Of a stretch of 64,000 nt of DNA, positions 12,611-24,530 are shown in pieces; position 1 is the first letter of the stretch; every line of letters begins with the position of its first letter. A program made the position numbers and the translations under genes. The notes under the pieces were generated by a model. The model ran no database searches. It worked only from the letters and a program-made list of their open reading frames with translations, and was not told where the DNA came from. Source of the DNA: Ditylenchus dipsaci (Eukaryota; Nematoda; Chromadorea; Rhabditida; Anguinidae); contig SADC01001224.1 in NCBI GenBank assembly GCA_004194705.1, positions 211,927-275,926 of the forward strand, given 5' to 3'.

Positions 12611-12844
12611 GGAGAAGAAAGGGCCATTTCAAATTGGGCCAATGCAAAATGCGCGATTTCGAATTGGGCCATTTTCAAATTGGTGCGATGCAAATCGGGC
12701 CAATTTCAAAATGGGCCACGATTTTGAATCAAACAACAGTTAAAAAATTGCCAATTTGCATTGGCCCAATTTGAAATGGCCCAATTTGAAAATGGCCCAA
12801 ATTGAATTGGCTCAATTTGAAATGGCCCATTCTTCTCCTCCCCG
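12606..12844. mobile_element. Foldback with GGGCCAATTTCAAATT phrase arms
   Basis: Outer ends GGAGGAGAAGAA and TTCTTCTCCTCC are complementary; inside, GGCCATTTCAAATTGGGCC-like phrases repeat with small changes on both arms. The spacer is only about 50 bases. No coding content. Confidence 0.6.
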
Positions 12845-13038
12845 CATTTTCAATTAGCTGGCATTTTCAGAGATCGGCGGGAAAAATTAAATAGCACCCT
12901 TAAATTTTTTTATACAAAATATCAATTCTTTAGTCTTTTTTCAAAAAAAAAAGCTTTTCAACTTATAATAACAGGGGTTTTTAAATCAGAAAATCGTACT
13001 GTTAATAATGAAAGTTGTATGGATGAGACAGAAGAACA

Positions 13039-13283
13039 TACCGCAATTCCTCTAAGAAGCCGGCCCCTGTGATTCAAAATCGTGTTCTTGGCATTGTGTT
13101 TTTGACCCATTTTTGACGACTCTTCTCTTGTAAGTTACCCTCAATTTGTAGCCAGTGAGATGAGCTACAAAATAGATGGTGACTTGCCTAACAGTGGTCT
13201 TCAAAACATAGGTCAAAAACACAATGCCAGAAACCCGTTTTTTGAATTTAGGGGGGGGCCGGCTTATTAGAGAAAGTACGGTA
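13039..13283. mobile_element. Palindromic MITE, termini TACCG-AATTCCTCTAA
   Basis: Left TACCGCAATTCCTCTAAGAAG and right TTATTAGAGAAAGTACGGTA are imperfect complements, followed by CCGGCCCC/GGGGCCGG. The interior GTTCTTGGCATTGTG and GGTAACTT-type parts are shared with 2372-2562. Confidence 0.6.
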
Positions 13284-13619
13284 GCTACAAACGTAATTTG
13301 TTGGAATCTTTATTAGTGTACTGCTCAAAATTATTTGAGCGTGAATTAAGAAATAAAGTCGACCGAGTGAGTTAGAAACAAAGAATGGCCATAAAGTTTG
13401 GTCAATTATTTTTTCACAGCCGCGATAAAAACTCTTTTTTTATCACAAATTCAGTCAAAACTACAGCATGGAACATTCACATACAAAAAAATTAAAGTTA
13501 TTTTGACGCAATTGTTTTCGCAGTAGAATTAATTTTCAAGTACTTTTTTCCACAACTAAGCATATTTTAATTAGCATACATTTAGTTGAATCGCTAAAAA
13601 TCTGGAATATGCCATGAAA

Positions 13620-13925
13620 ATAAACTTATTTTCTGCCACGAAAAACGGGATGGCTATGGAAGACTTGGCAAAAATGAAATTTTCGAAAACGAATATTGCC
13701 AAGCAAAATTTGCCAAATTGAAATTCGCCAGAAGCAGGTTTCGCCTAAAAGAAATAGGAAGCAATTCAGAGTTGAAAAAACTTTTTCGAGTGAAATCCAC
13801 GTTTGGCAAATTTATTTTGGCAACTGTCGATTTGGTAAATTGCGTTATGGCAAATTTCGATTAGGCAATTTTTGTTTTGGCAATATTCGTTTTGGCAAAT
13901 TTCGTTATTGGCCTAGCCAACGGGA
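13620..13925. repeat. Phrase array: TTTTGGCAAATTTCG
   Basis: GGCAAATTTCG, GGCAAATTTAT, GGCAATTTTTG and similar units repeat between about 13,670 and 13,910. Weak reflections (GGCAAATGAAATTTGCGC) occur near 14,245. Long open frames on both strands here are by-products of the repeat. Confidence 0.5.
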
Positions 13926-14143
13926 TGCCACGAAAAAAACCGAAAAATGTCACGAAAAACCCGCCAAAAAGACTAAAATCTGCAATGAAAACAAATATTT
14001 CTTTCGTATCAGTTTTCAGTTTCTTTCGTGGAATCCATTTTTTCGTGGCAGCCATAAGTTTTTGTGGCATATTTTTCAGGTTTTTAGCAGATCCAATAAG
14101 TTTTATCCATTTTAATTTCATGTGAAAAGTCATTTAACAAAAG

Positions 14144-15242
14144 TCATTTCGGATTTTGCGGCAAAAAAGTCTTTTTTACGGCAAGAAAAAGTTCGTCCGG
14201 TGACTTCTGTGGTTTTGCCTGAATTTTAGCCAAACAGGTAAGAATGTGGCAAATGAAATTTGCGCAGAAAACAAGCGGCAAAAATTTGTCGGTCCTAGGT
14301 GGAATCGAACTCGAGCCAAATTTATTTCGAAGCAAACTGGCTATATAGAAACATTTTCAACAAAATTACCAACTGAACTTGGTACTAAAAGCAGGGGAAA
14401 AGTAGAATAAGCATTTCCAATTCGCTGCTAAAAATCGTTTTGTTCAGACACATAATTGACTTTCATCCTCAACAACAATAACAACAAAAAGCAGCAAAGG
14501 AAGGCTATAATGAACTTTATTCTCTTGCTGCTGCTGGCACATCATCCAGCCATACATTGCACCCCCTCTCAATGATCCAGACAACAACAATTGTTACACA
14601 CCTATTCTCTGCCTTTGTCTCTCATTTCTCCATACTCCTACTATAACCACATACACACGGAAGGAAAAGGCTGAGAAAATTGTTGTCAATGCCTCAATCC
14701 AAAATCAATCAACAAAAAATGAATAATCAACCAATTATGTGAAAAAGGATAATTTTTGTGCAAATCCCAAAGTTGACTCGTATAGTTGACCGTTCGTTAA
14801 CTGTACGAACACACACTCACTCACAATCATCACACATCAAAATTTACAGCAAAAAGTTGGAATAATATTTTCCAGCAAACTGTAGCGACATATTTGACCA
14901 CATAGTTGATCTCACGATAATGAAAAAAGATTACGATAAAAAAATTCAAAAAATGGCAATATAAAATTAGAGGACGAAAAAAGTAAATTAGAAGACCAAA
15001 TTCAGACTTTTGAGGGCGCATTTCAGTTACAGCTCTTGCCTTTCTCGAAAATTTTCAGCTTAGGCGAATTCTTAGACGTGAGGTAGTTTAGCGCCCATTA
15101 GGACGAGCTCAAAATACGTCCGAAATTCCAAAAAAATCCAAAGTTCAAAAAGTGCCAATTCAAAAAAACTATTTTTTTACCTGAGAGTGAAGGGTTACAA
15201 CTGTGAATATTGCCTGTATTCACAGTTGTCTGTAAACATACA
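14144..15242. other. No gene seen; tRNA-like sequence at 14,280-14,335 (-)
   Basis: On the minus strand, GAGTTCGATTCCACC at about 14,298-14,312 is a good B-box, but the A-box half is weak. A 21-codon open frame with a hydrophobic start at 14,510 is too short to call. A few GAGGGCG/AAATTAGAGGACG phrases occur at 14,965-15,020. Confidence 0.4.
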
Positions 15243-16522
15243 GAGTGTTTCAATAAATTCTAACACTTTTGAAGGGTCAAACTTTTTCCTAGGTCGAATT
15301 ATGACATTTTGGGCTAGGGGACATTTTTCAAAAACGACACTTTTCAAATGTAGTTTTTTTCAAAACGACATTTTTCCAAACGATATTTTTCCAAACGACA
15401 TTTTTCCAAACGACCTTTTTCCAGACAACATTTTTCCAAAACGACACTTTTCCAAAACGATATTTTTCCAAACGACATTTTTCCAAACGACCTTTTTCCA
15501 GACAACACTTTTCCAAAACGACACTTTTCCATTGTTCCGACAATTCTTAAAAACGACAGTTCTCGAAGTAGCAGTTATCAAATCCTGTTAAAATTTAGCG
15601 TTATACAAAAACCGTATACATTTTTCCATGCATATTCTCTGGCAAAGAGCAAAACAGCTAAAGTTTACCTCTGTCTAAAACCTTACTGTTTTTACCTGCA
15701 TTTTTAAATTTTTTACAGAACCTCAGAACATCACCAATCATGCTTTATTAAAAAAAGAAACCGAGAACAATAATAATACTCCACTTCAGACAAAACGATT
15801 TCAGACTCCATCAATGTTCACATCTTCTAAATTGATCCCGTCGATTGCGTTTGCCATTCGGGCCATGCTGTTTCCCATCTCCTCCGCATTGAACGCTGCG
15901 AAAGCCTCTTTGATTCGCTCGATCTTTTGCTTCTGAGCCGCAGTGCTTGTCTGGACCAGACCAGAAACGTTAATCAATCCACCAAAAGCTATCAATTTGA
16001 CTATCTTAGACCCTTGGAAATATTTCGTTTTGGAAAACGTCGTTTAGAAAAGTGTCGTTTTGGAAAAGTGTCGTTTTGGAAAAATATCGTTTGGAAAAAT
16101 GTCGTTTTGGAAAAGTGTCGTTTTGAAAAATGTCGTTTTGGAAAAGTGTCGTTTTGAAAAATGTCGTTTGGAAAATGTCGTTTGGGAAAATGTCGTTTTG
16201 AAAAGTGTCGTTTGAAAAAATGTCGTTTTTGAAAAATGTCCCTAGCCACATTTTGTAAGCGCTAATTGACTCAGAATTTGATGGGAATTTTTCGGTGTAT
16301 AATGTCAAGAACACGTTTTTCGCTTGCTCCCCTGTGGTTTGGGTCCTGGTCTCTGGATGGCCTATGGATAGATACGACCCAAACTACAGGGGGGACAAGC
16401 AAAAAACGTGTTTTTGACATTATATACTAAAAAATTGCTATCAAATTCTGAGTCGATTGGTGCTTACAGAATGTCAGTTAAGTTGTGACCCTTCAAAAGT
16501 GTTAGAATTTCTTAAAACACCT
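15243..16522. mobile_element. Foldback with CCAAACGACATTTTT phrase arms and an exon in its loop
   Basis: Left outer end GAGTGTTTCAATAAATTC and ACACTTTTGAAGGGTC are mirrored at 16,486-16,522. Next inward come arrays of AAAACGACA(T/C)TTTTCC on the left (15,320-15,540) and AAAATGTCGTTTTGG on the right (16,020-16,240). The loop holds the terminal exon at 15,801-15,950. At 16,310-16,410 the right arm carries its own hairpin with CCCCTGTGGTTTGGGTC. Confidence 0.7.
15801..15950 (-). CDS. Orphan terminal exon inside a foldback loop, unrecognised
   Basis: On the minus strand an acceptor TGGTCCAG is followed by 49 codons and a stop. The peptide contains AAQKQKIERIKEAFAAFNAE, then MGNSMARMANAIDGINLEDV; it looks amphipathic and helical and unlike translated repeat. 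An AATAAA signal follows about 55 bases after the stop (plus-strand TTTATT at 15,743-15,748). I do not recognise the family. The frame stays open upstream of the acceptor to an ATG at 15,995, so the true exon start is uncertain. Both foldback arms surround it, and no further exon is visible, so it may be a captured gene end or the last exon of a gene whose other exons lie elsewhere. Confidence 0.45.
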   Translation of the reverse strand, partial: TSTAAQKQKIERIKEAFAAFNAEEMGNSMARMANAIDGINLEDVNIDGV

Positions 16523-18299
16523 GTACAATCGACAACCAACAGAAGCCCACAGTCAACTTAACGACTGTAAAGTACACACACAGTCAACAACAACTGGAAA
16601 GCGACAAAATTTTGCCCAACTCCGAAAAATCACATTCGGAGCAATTCACCTAAAGCAGCCATTTTATTTACATAGAAGAAAACCACAAAAACATACGAAA
16701 AAAAACCAACGAAAATAAGAAAATTTGCCAATTTCATCCCTTTTCCAAAATACAGCTAGAAGGAGGATAAGTAAGTAAGTAAAATGCTCTGCTTCACATG
16801 TTAGCTAAAAAAGGGAGTTTTCCTGAAATTCTGTTGGAAGGATGGCTAGTCTGGCTGTGTCTGCTGGCTGGCTTATCCCTTGCTCCAAAAAAGCCGAAAA
16901 ATTTGGCCTCAAGGAGCCAAAAATTGATTTAAGAGGCTGTGGCAATGGCCCTCTCCCTATGGGAAATTCGGGTGAGAAGGGAGGCAGGGGAGGGACGACG
17001 ACAACAAAGAAAAGATAGAGGAAGAGGAGGGGAACTGGGAAATTGGAAATGTTGACGTCATTGCTAGCAGCAGTACTACTCTTGAATTATTCCCCCAGCT
17101 ACTACTACAACACTTTGAGATGAACAAGAAGAATAGGAAGACATTTTAGAGAAGCAGTAGCAGATGAGGTAGCCGTCGCTTCAATAATAACAGAACAAAT
17201 AGTGAAGACGCAATTGACCTGAAATGATTACGATGACGATTGTGCTTTTTGGACAAAAAAAGTTGTGAAAGTTTCAATTTGACAAGAAAAAAATTGTGGG
17301 CAACGTTAAAATATATATCAAATTAATTTTTTATATTTAGTGGGACCGACCACTTGGTGATGGTTTTTTTCAGAATACAAATGGCAGGCTCAAAAATGTT
17401 CTAAAAAACCATCACTATGAATTCAAGGGTCGATTGGGGTTGGGTTATTCTTCTAAGGCTTTTTGGAGTACTTTTAAAGTATTTCTCCTGGTAATTACCC
17501 GGGTAATTCTCCAGATAATTATCCACTGGTCAACTCTAGGGTCGATTGACCACGGTTATTGAACTCACACCTTTCGAAATTTCAATTTTTTTTATCAAGT
17601 TGGGCCACATGTTTGAGCCCGTCATAAAATGCGCTGGCCTACCCTGAGCTTAAGTTAAAAAACATCACAAAACAGCCTGTTATAGGGAACGAGTTCAAAA
17701 ACTCGTGGTCAATCAACCCCCCGAATATGTGGTCAGTCAAATTCATGGTCAGTTGGTATTTCACCGCGTCTAAGCCAAAATTTGTAAATTTTTCAAAATT
17801 CTTGTGTCTAAGCCAATTTTTTATTTCTAAATGAGTTGTGAAAGACAAAATAAAACGCAAACACCAACAGCATGATGACTACTGCTAGATATAGTTGCTC
17901 GAGATATTTTTTCCCGTGGATTTTAGGTTTTGTCCGTGGATTTTGGGATACGACCTAATGCGTTAATGACTATTACTTAATCACGCTACGAAAGTTCAAC
18001 CCAAAGCACAAGCACTCTAGGCACAACCTGAAACAATCACATTAGTTACAAAGGTGAAAAACCTCAATCATTTATTTAATATCCCCTTCAAGTTAGTTTG
18101 GCATCGCTATTGGCCGCTAAAAAAACATAGCTAAAGGGCCGTATACCGTTTTTTAAGTTTTAGGTTTATTCGGTCAAAATGCTGAACTAATAATAACAGT
18201 ACCGTAAATCTTCCATAAACCGGTTCTCTGAGGAGACCTCACTTGGCTGGCTTTCATAATTCTATTAAAATTATGAAAGGTACGTTTTTCAGTTCAAAA
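16523..18299. other. No confident gene; weak inverted repeat at 17,345-17,790
   Basis: A 58-codon open frame from 16,842 has no splice support. Between 17,345 and 17,790 GACC/GGTC-rich pieces (GACCGACCACTTGG, CTAGGGTCGATTGACCAC, GTGGTCAATCAACCCCC) form a degenerate inverted arrangement. Confidence 0.35.
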
Positions 18300-18515
18300 A
18301 TGGGGCGTAATCGTTTCGCCAATGAAATTTTCGCCAATAAGATAATTTCGCCAACTGCATCTTTTCGCCAATGGCGTCTTTTCGCCAATGGCATCTTTTC
18401 GCCAATGAAATCACTCCGCCAATGCCATCCTTTCGACAATAGGATCTTTTCGCCAATGAATCAGTTCGCCAATGCATCTTTTCGCCAATGAAATCTTTCC
18501 GCCAATAACCTCTTT
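18300..18515. repeat. Phrase array: TTTTCGCCAATGAAATC
   Basis: About eleven units of (T/C)CGCCAATG or CGCCAATA spaced 15-18 bases apart, with variable filler. No opposed arm was found nearby, so this may be a half element abutting the Mutator-like element that starts at about 18,618. Confidence 0.6.
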
Positions 18516-19579
18516 TATGCGTACACTCTTAATTTCTGTGGCGAATAAGCGGTGAAAAGTGTAATTATTATTTAAATCTTAGAATCTTATGTTTCTTCTA
18601 CGAAAACAACAATTAGTGCTTTTAATAAAGATTATCAGTTGCATTTTATTTCTAACAATGAATGTTAATTAAAAAATTTGGAATAAAAAAGAATGGACAA
18701 AAAATTAAAAGGCCTGTGTTAAGAGTTACACACTCTTTGTCATTTTTTAGAGAAAATTACTGGCTGTCCAGATGAAAGAAAAAGAAACCCTGGAAAAGTT
18801 TAATATGCAAAAGTATTTTTGTTCAGATTCATTTACACATGTTTTTGTGCTCTTTTGATTTATCCTTGCATAGTTGATTCAATAATATTTTGATCTCTCC
18901 ACCTATCATTAACATGCTATCCAAATAGTTTGGTTGACGAGAATTTACTTGACTTCTCTCAATCAAGTCTTAGTTTTTCCGCAATCATTGGGTTTAACTG
19001 TTTCGTCTGTTACATTTTACACCCTGTTTTCCCACACCTTGTCATTCATTCTTTTTTCGTTTTGTTTTTATCAGATCCGATATCCATTGACCGACAAAAT
19101 AGCCTATTTTTTTGGTAAACTCGGGTGAGAATACGTAATACTGAGGTGGTCTTTAAATAAAATTTAAATTCATTCGTGATCGGAGATTGCAGATTTGAGC
19201 GAAGAATTCGGTTAGATTTTCGTGCTTGAGCTCAATTTTCTTTTCTGCTTTCTTTTTAATATTTCATGATATATCTTACCAAACTTTTTAAGTAAAGTTC
19301 TAATTTTTTTAGCAAAGAACGTGAAAGGAAATGAAAGATCCTTTTTAACAAAGTTTCTGTTGCTCTTTATATTAAAAAAAGGATTTCAGTCAGTATTCAG
19401 CTCTGGCTTCGCAAATGAAAATTTTGAAAATAAGACAAATTTCAAAAATGTAAGATTTTTGATCATGAAAAGTCAAGATTTTAAAAATAACTGCTACGAT
19501 CGTGGGGTCCGCCGTAGTCGGGTCCTTTTCAAGCTTATACTAGGATACGTAATAAAGCTTGTGAAAACGCCGCTTTTAA

Positions 19580-20864
19580 CACGGGAAGTCCTGCCGGTGA
19601 GACCAGCAGCTTCTGGTGCAGAATTTCATGAGGAATCCGAATCTGCAAACCATTTTTCAAAAAAGCCGGTTTGGCACAAGATTTAAACCAATTTCTGAAT
19701 GGTGTCAAATGTGACTTGGGTATGTTCAGAAAATCAGGTAGTACTCAAACATTTCATATACACATGCAAAACTTTCATGGCTCGTTAGAAAGGGCAGAGA
19801 ACAAGCTTTCCAATGACATATCGTTCAGTTGTTTATGATAACTAAATGTGGAATTTTTTGCCTAAAGAAAAAATTGTGTTATTTTTTCAAAAAGTTTTTT
19901 TTATTTAAATGTGCAAAATTAGATGTGATAGAGCCGTTTGTTCAGCAAAACCCACATATCATTTGGAAGAGAAATTTAAACTGCACCAAAAAATGCTTTG
20001 AAGTTAAACAAAATAAAGTCTTTAGAGTGTTATGCGACAGTTTAAAAAACTAATAATTATTCAAAAACGTGAAACTTGTTCGTCACTAGACCAACCCGCA
20101 ATTTGGACGCCGGATTCGTGTTCAGCATGGTCGATTTGCGTATAAAACTGCCCTTAAAATTTGAAATTCATCGTCAAAATTCAAATTCCTCTCAAGACAA
20201 TAATTATTCAAACGTGCAAGGAATTAAATATTTGAATAATTATTGTCTTGAGAGGAATTTGAATTTTGACGATGAATTTCAAATTTTAAGAGCAGTTTTA
20301 TACGCAAATCGACCATGCTGAACACGAATCCGGCGTCCAAATTGCGGGTTGGTCTAGTGACGAACAAGTTTCACGTTTTTGAATAATTATTAGTTTTTTT
20401 AAACTGTCGCATAACACTCTAAAGACTTTATTTTGTTTAACTTCAAAGCATTTTTTGGTGCAGTTTAAATTTCTCTTCCAAATGATATGTGGGTTTTGCT
20501 GAACAAACGGCTCTATCACATCTAATTTTGCACATTTAAATAAAAAAAACTTTTTGAAAAAATCACACAATTTTTTCTTTAGGCAAAAAATTCCACATTT
20601 AGTTATCATAAACAACTGAACGATATGTCATTGGAAAGCTTGTTCTCTGCCTTTTCTAACAAGCCATGAAAGTTCTGCATGTGTATATGAAATGTTTGAG
20701 TACTACCTGATTTTCTGAACATACCCAAGTCACATTTGACACCATTCAGAAATTGGTTTAAATCTTGTGCCAAACCGGCTTTTTTGAAAAATGGTTTGCA
20801 GATTCGGATTCCTCATGAAATTCTGCACCAGAAGCTGCTGGTCTCACCGGCAGGACTTCCCGTG
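19580..20864. mobile_element. 1.29-kb palindrome flanked by TTAA, inserted in the MULE
   Basis: CACGGGAAGTCCTGCCGGTG on the left is exactly mirrored on the right, both sides are followed outward by TTAA (19,576-19,579 and 20,865-20,868), and the arms match almost base for base to a centre near 20,218. The centre includes AATAATTATTCAAACG-type sequence and two opposed copies of ATTCGTGTTCAGCATGGTCG. Small indels in homopolymers separate the arms. Confidence 0.8.
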
Positions 20865-20937
20865 TTAAGTGAACAGATCATCGCTTTGACAAAAACATCA
20901 ATTTATTTTTCTCAGTTTTGCAATAGTTGTCCTTGAA

Positions 20938-21363
20938 ATGGTTACACTAGTTGAACTGCAACCTCTAGTTGATTGGTTCTACTCTACTTATATAGGCAAC
21001 CAGACTACAGCACCCATCTTTGCCCACCATTTGTGGAATGTCTATGATCGTGTTCTTCAAGACCGACCTCGTTCAAACAACTTCAATGAATCTAATAACA
21101 GAAAGTTGCAGGGTCTTCTTGGTAATGTATCTCATCCACCCATGTGGGAGTTCATGAGAAAGCTGCGGATGGCATACGCTTCCGACTTCAACAATGACTA
21201 CAATGATTGGCTGTCCAACAGAGGACGGAGATCACGGCATAGCACTGCAATAGAGCGGGATGCCAGGATCAAGACTCAAGTTCAGCGGTTTTTCAGAATT
21301 GCTGCCCGCAGATTAACAAAAACAGAGTATCTTGATGGTGTTGTTGTTGCTTTGAGAGATTAG
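20938..21363 (+). pseudogene. MULE/FLYWCH-type transposase, C-terminal fragment
   Basis: An intact 141-codon frame ends with a stop just inside the right terminal repeat. Diagnostic is the block LWNVYDRVLQDRPRSNNFNE followed by GLLGNVSHPPMWEFMRKLRM, the conserved region after the catalytic core in invertebrate Mutator-like and FLYWCH-associated transposases (W-[ND]-V-Y-R-V-L, P-R-[ST]-N-N, H-P-x-[IM]-W-x-F). The DDE catalytic core and the zinc-finger N-terminus are missing: upstream sequence within the element is interrupted by the 1.29-kb palindrome and has no matching frame. The start codon chosen is simply the first ATG; the exon probably began earlier. Best read as a relic rather than an active enzyme, although the fragment itself has no internal stop. 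Confidence 0.7.
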
Positions 21364-21606
21364 ATGTGTTAATGTAAAAATGAGCTCAGTTTTTATCTTT
21401 TCCTAGTGTGTCTTATTTCAACTTTTTTTCAGTTCATCCCTTTTATCTAAACAGCCAGTCCTTTAATTTAAAGAATGATAAAGAGTGTGTAACCCTTAAC
21501 ACTGGCCTTTTAACTTTAATCCGCTCTTTTTATTCCAAATTTAGTTTTATTAACATTTTTTGTGAAAGTTTGAACGCAACTGATGAACTTTATTAAAAGG
21601 GAGCAA

Positions 21607-21776
21607 CAGAACCTTTGGAGCCCCACTCGCCAGAACCAAAGGGTCCCAGTCATTTTAGTCTAATCTATGCAAAAAAATGTTCTATTTGAATTCGCGCCTT
21701 ACTTATTTTTCGCATAGATTAGACTTAAAATGACTGGGACCCCTTTGGTTCTGGCGAGTGGGCCCCAAAGGTTCTG
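21607..21776. mobile_element. 170-bp perfect hairpin element
   Basis: CAGAACCTTTGGAGCCCCAC and CTCGCCAGAACCAAAGGGTC on the left are mirrored on the right; CATTTTAGTCTAATCTATGC pairs with GCATAGATTAGACTTAAAATG. The loop is about 40 bases. Very few mismatches, so a recent insertion. Confidence 0.65.
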
Positions 21777-21844
21777 GATAGCCATTAAAAGTACTGATTG
21801 TTTTTTGTAAAAAATCATAAGTTGAAAAAACTTTTTGTGGGCAA

Positions 21845-21955
21845 CGAGTGATTGCGCAATTTTGAATTGCGCAAATTCAGATTGCGCAAACTTCAAATTA
21901 CGTAAATGCGAATTGCGCCAAAATCAAATTGCGCAAATTTCGAATATTCGTTAAA
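21845..21955. repeat. Phrase array: ATTGCGCAAATTC
   Basis: Six units of (A/T)TTGCGCAAA or close variants, spaced about 15-17 bases. One-sided; no opposed arm seen. Confidence 0.5.
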
Positions 21956-22499
21956 GTATTTGATGGTCGAAAAATTTCATAAATTTTTAAAATTGTAAGT
22001 TTTATGCTGTAGCGCAGATCAAGAGCTAAAACGCATATTTACAAAAAAGAAAATTGAAATTTGAGTATTAAGTTATTGCCTTCTGAAAAAAAACTCAGAA
22101 TAAAAAGTTTCAAGTTTTCATAAAGCTTGTGAACTTCTGAAATGACCTTAAATGTGTTAGAAGCTTATCGGTAACTTCTCAAAAAAAATTGAATAAGTTT
22201 TATGTACCGATCGAAAAAGCAAAAAAGAGCTGCAAAACTATGTAATCAAAAAATTTATGCAAAAAAATACGATATTTGAAAATAGCCTTAACATTAGTTA
22301 CAAATTATTCGCTTTAACAAAAGTTTGAATTTCCGGGAGACCCTACTGTCATGTAAACCACCCCAAATCCCCCCCCCCCCCCCAAAAAAAAGCTACTGGG
22401 GTGGGCATCTGGGGTTGGGTTGTATATTACAGTAGCCCCTTCCGGTATTTGAAATTGAAGGTATAAGTTTTCTTTTGTCGATTCATCTGAAAAATTTCG

Positions 22500-23020
22500 T
22501 CTTAGCAATGCATTTTTTTCACTCTATTCAATAGAAAATTCTTAGCAAATAGGCGCCTTAACAAAAAATTCTTAGCAATTTGTCGCTTAGCAAAAAAAAT
22601 CTTGGCAAAACGACCACTTAGCAAAATGCCGCTTAAATTTCGGGGTACTGTCGTTCGAACCCCTATGGGTGCAAAGAATACCATACACGTGGTTTAGATA
22701 CTATCCAAGTGGGTTAAGTGAGTAAAAAAATCCATAATAATGACTTGCACTGGAGGGTGGACGCACTTGGGTTTCATGCAATCGAGTTCGTAGTGCAGTG
22801 GTTGACGTGATGGGTAAATGTTTAAGGTCACATGTTCGATTCCACGTACTTGCATTTTCAAAATACCGTACTGTCATCATACCTGTGAAACAAAAGGAAC
22901 CAGAAAAGGCCTTTATCAAAATATCGTTTTACCAAGTGTGTCTTTAGCGAAGTTATTTCAAGCAAATGTGCCTTTTAGCAAATATTTCTTTAAATTCTTC
23001 GGTACATCCAAAGAAATAAT
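22500..23020. repeat. Left arm of a 17-18 kb inverted pair (TTAGCAAA element)
   Basis: TTAGCAAA-type phrases (22,505-22,630) are followed by AACCCCTATGGGTGCAAAG, a tRNA-like stretch, then AAAAGGCCTTTATC and the terminus TTTAAATTCTTCGGTAC. Nearly the whole segment from 22,625 recurs inverted at 39,775-40,145. The two copies bracket the first eight exons of the dynactin gene. Confidence 0.65.
22784..22850 (+). other. tRNA-like sequence with A and B boxes
   Basis: TAGTGCAGTGG at 22,791-22,801 fits the A-box consensus fully, and TGTTCGATTCC at 22,833-22,843 fits the B-box at 10 of 11 positions, with normal tRNA spacing. The acceptor ends do not pair. Most likely a tRNA-derived pol III promoter carried by the repeat. 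Confidence 0.5.
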
Positions 23021-23401
23021 TTATTTTTGACGTACAAGTTGTTACAAAAATATTATTCGAAAAGTTTTTGGGACTAAAATAAAACCAACGATATTTCATG
23101 CTTTTTGTATTACATTAGTTTATTTTGATCGAATTTTTTTTAGAAAAAATTATTTTTAAGGGAAACGACACTTGAGGGGAAACGACCTTTGAGGGGAAAC
23201 ACCCGTGTCCCATACATAATGTGTTGCGTCCTTAATTCAGGAAAAATTCAAAACTGGAGTAACGTGTAAAGAAAGCCTCCCTATAGCGTGTCTTGAACAG
23301 CAAAGCGAATTTGCTCTGTGAAAAATCTGATCCTTCTCATTTCCACGTCTGTCTATCAAGTCCAAATACCCTTGCGGTAATATCTTATTTTTCCTTCACT
23401 C

Positions 23402-23917
23402 TAGTAATTTTGGTAAATAGCGTCGAGATGACATTGCCAGAATTAAGTCAACTGCAGTCGCTAAATTTGGATCTTCCTAAACAGGAATTGTCGCTTCAGG
23501 GAGAAACGACCTTAAAGATTATCAGTTACTTGCGCTTCCAGCTGATAAGGCATTGCAAGACGATGTCTCAAGGCCAAAGAAACCAGTGAGAGCAAGTAGT
23601 GTCAACAAGCCGGTCAATGAAGTTGAATGGTTGGAATGCATCACGCAAACTGAGAATGCTGTGAGGTTTTCGCTACATGACTCTAAGTAAAATTTTTATT
23701 GTTCGCTTTCTTGATTTTGAAATTCTAGAGCGACTGAAGGATGCCTCCAATTTATACTTTTCTGTCTCCGCCTGGTCTCCGTCTGCTGCGCGAAATTGAC
23801 GGTTGGGCTCTTATGGGACCTTTTTAACCCTTTAATGAATTTTTGAGAACTTTGCAGCATCACCTAGTCAAGTTTCCATTTTTGCGACAGGAAGAAGAGG
23901 AAGGCCATGGGGAATGA
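23402..23917 (+). CDS. Small spliced gene, unrecognised, with frame breaks
   Basis: The first coding exon follows an acceptor CACTCTAG, starts ATG at 23,428 (MTLPELSQLQSLNLDLPKQE) and, after one missing base near 23,501, continues as RNDLKDYQLLALPADKALQD and VNEVEWLECITQTENAVRFS to a donor at 23,687. After a 42-base intron a second segment reads PPGLRLLREIDGWALMG and, past one in-frame TAA or another indel, EFLRTLQHHLVKFPFLRQEE to a stop at 23,915-23,917. AATAAA follows at 23,976. The joining frame across the intron is not certain. Composition and leucine heptads look like a real protein of roughly 150 residues. I do not recognise the family. It lies about 2.8 kb upstream of the dynactin gene on the same strand. 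Confidence 0.45.
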
Positions 23918-24234
23918 GAAATCTCTAAATTGATGTAATTTGTCTGTTATCGTTATTGAGTTGTTTTGTTTTAGAAATAAAAATATGTTATTTTAAAACG
24001 ACTAACTTTGGGAAAAGGTTTCAGCCTCAGCTATTTTTAATTCAAGTTAATAAAAATCTGAACTTAAGAAGACCACGACTGTCCTACTTCCTATTAAACA
24101 GAATTTCTAAAGTTCTCTATTTTTGATCTTTCTCAACTCGATAAATAATGATTATTCTCAATCAAGCCACCAAAAAATTATTATAGTTCACCAGTGCTTT
24201 TTCATAATATTTTATGTTAAATGGAGGCGGACAA

Positions 24235-24370
24235 TTATGAGTTGCGCGCAAATGAGTTGCGCGCAAATGACTGCGCGCAAACGAGTGCGCGCAAATGAGT
24301 GCGAGCAAATGAGTTGCGCGCAAATGAGTGCGCGCAAATGAGTGCGCGCAAATTAGTTGCGCGCAAATGA
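24235..24370. repeat. Phrase array: GAGTTGCGCGCAAAT
   Basis: Nine units of (T)GCGCGCAAATGAG(T), the most uniform of the short phrase arrays. It abuts the pogo-like end at 24,386. Confidence 0.6.

Positions 24371-24530
<160 letters not shown>

Larger units (their letters stand above)
18618..21599. mobile_element. Decayed Mutator-like (MULE) transposon
   Basis: Long terminal inverted repeats of about 170 bases: left GCTTTTAATAAAG through AAGGCCTGTGTTAAGAG, TTACACACTCTTTGTCAT and ACTGGCTGT (18,618-18,790); right the reverse complement (about 21,430-21,599). The only recognisable coding part is the C-terminal transposase frame at 20,938-21,363. A 1.29-kb palindrome is inserted within it. I could not see a matching 9-bp target duplication. 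Confidence 0.65.

Noticed and set aside
14510..14575. 21-codon frame with a signal-peptide-like leucine run
   Set aside because: Too short, no continuation through a donor site that I can find.
15328..16314. Open frames rich in FSKRHF or LEKCRF repeats on both strands
   Set aside because: Translations of the AAAACGACATTTTTCC phrase arrays in the foldback arms.
16842..17018. 58-codon frame beginning MASLAVSAGW
   Set aside because: Low-complexity Gly/Thr end, no splice signals or polyadenylation signal nearby, no recognisable domain.
22784..22850. Functional tRNA gene
   Set aside because: A and B boxes are good but the acceptor stem does not pair and no clean anticodon stem can be drawn.
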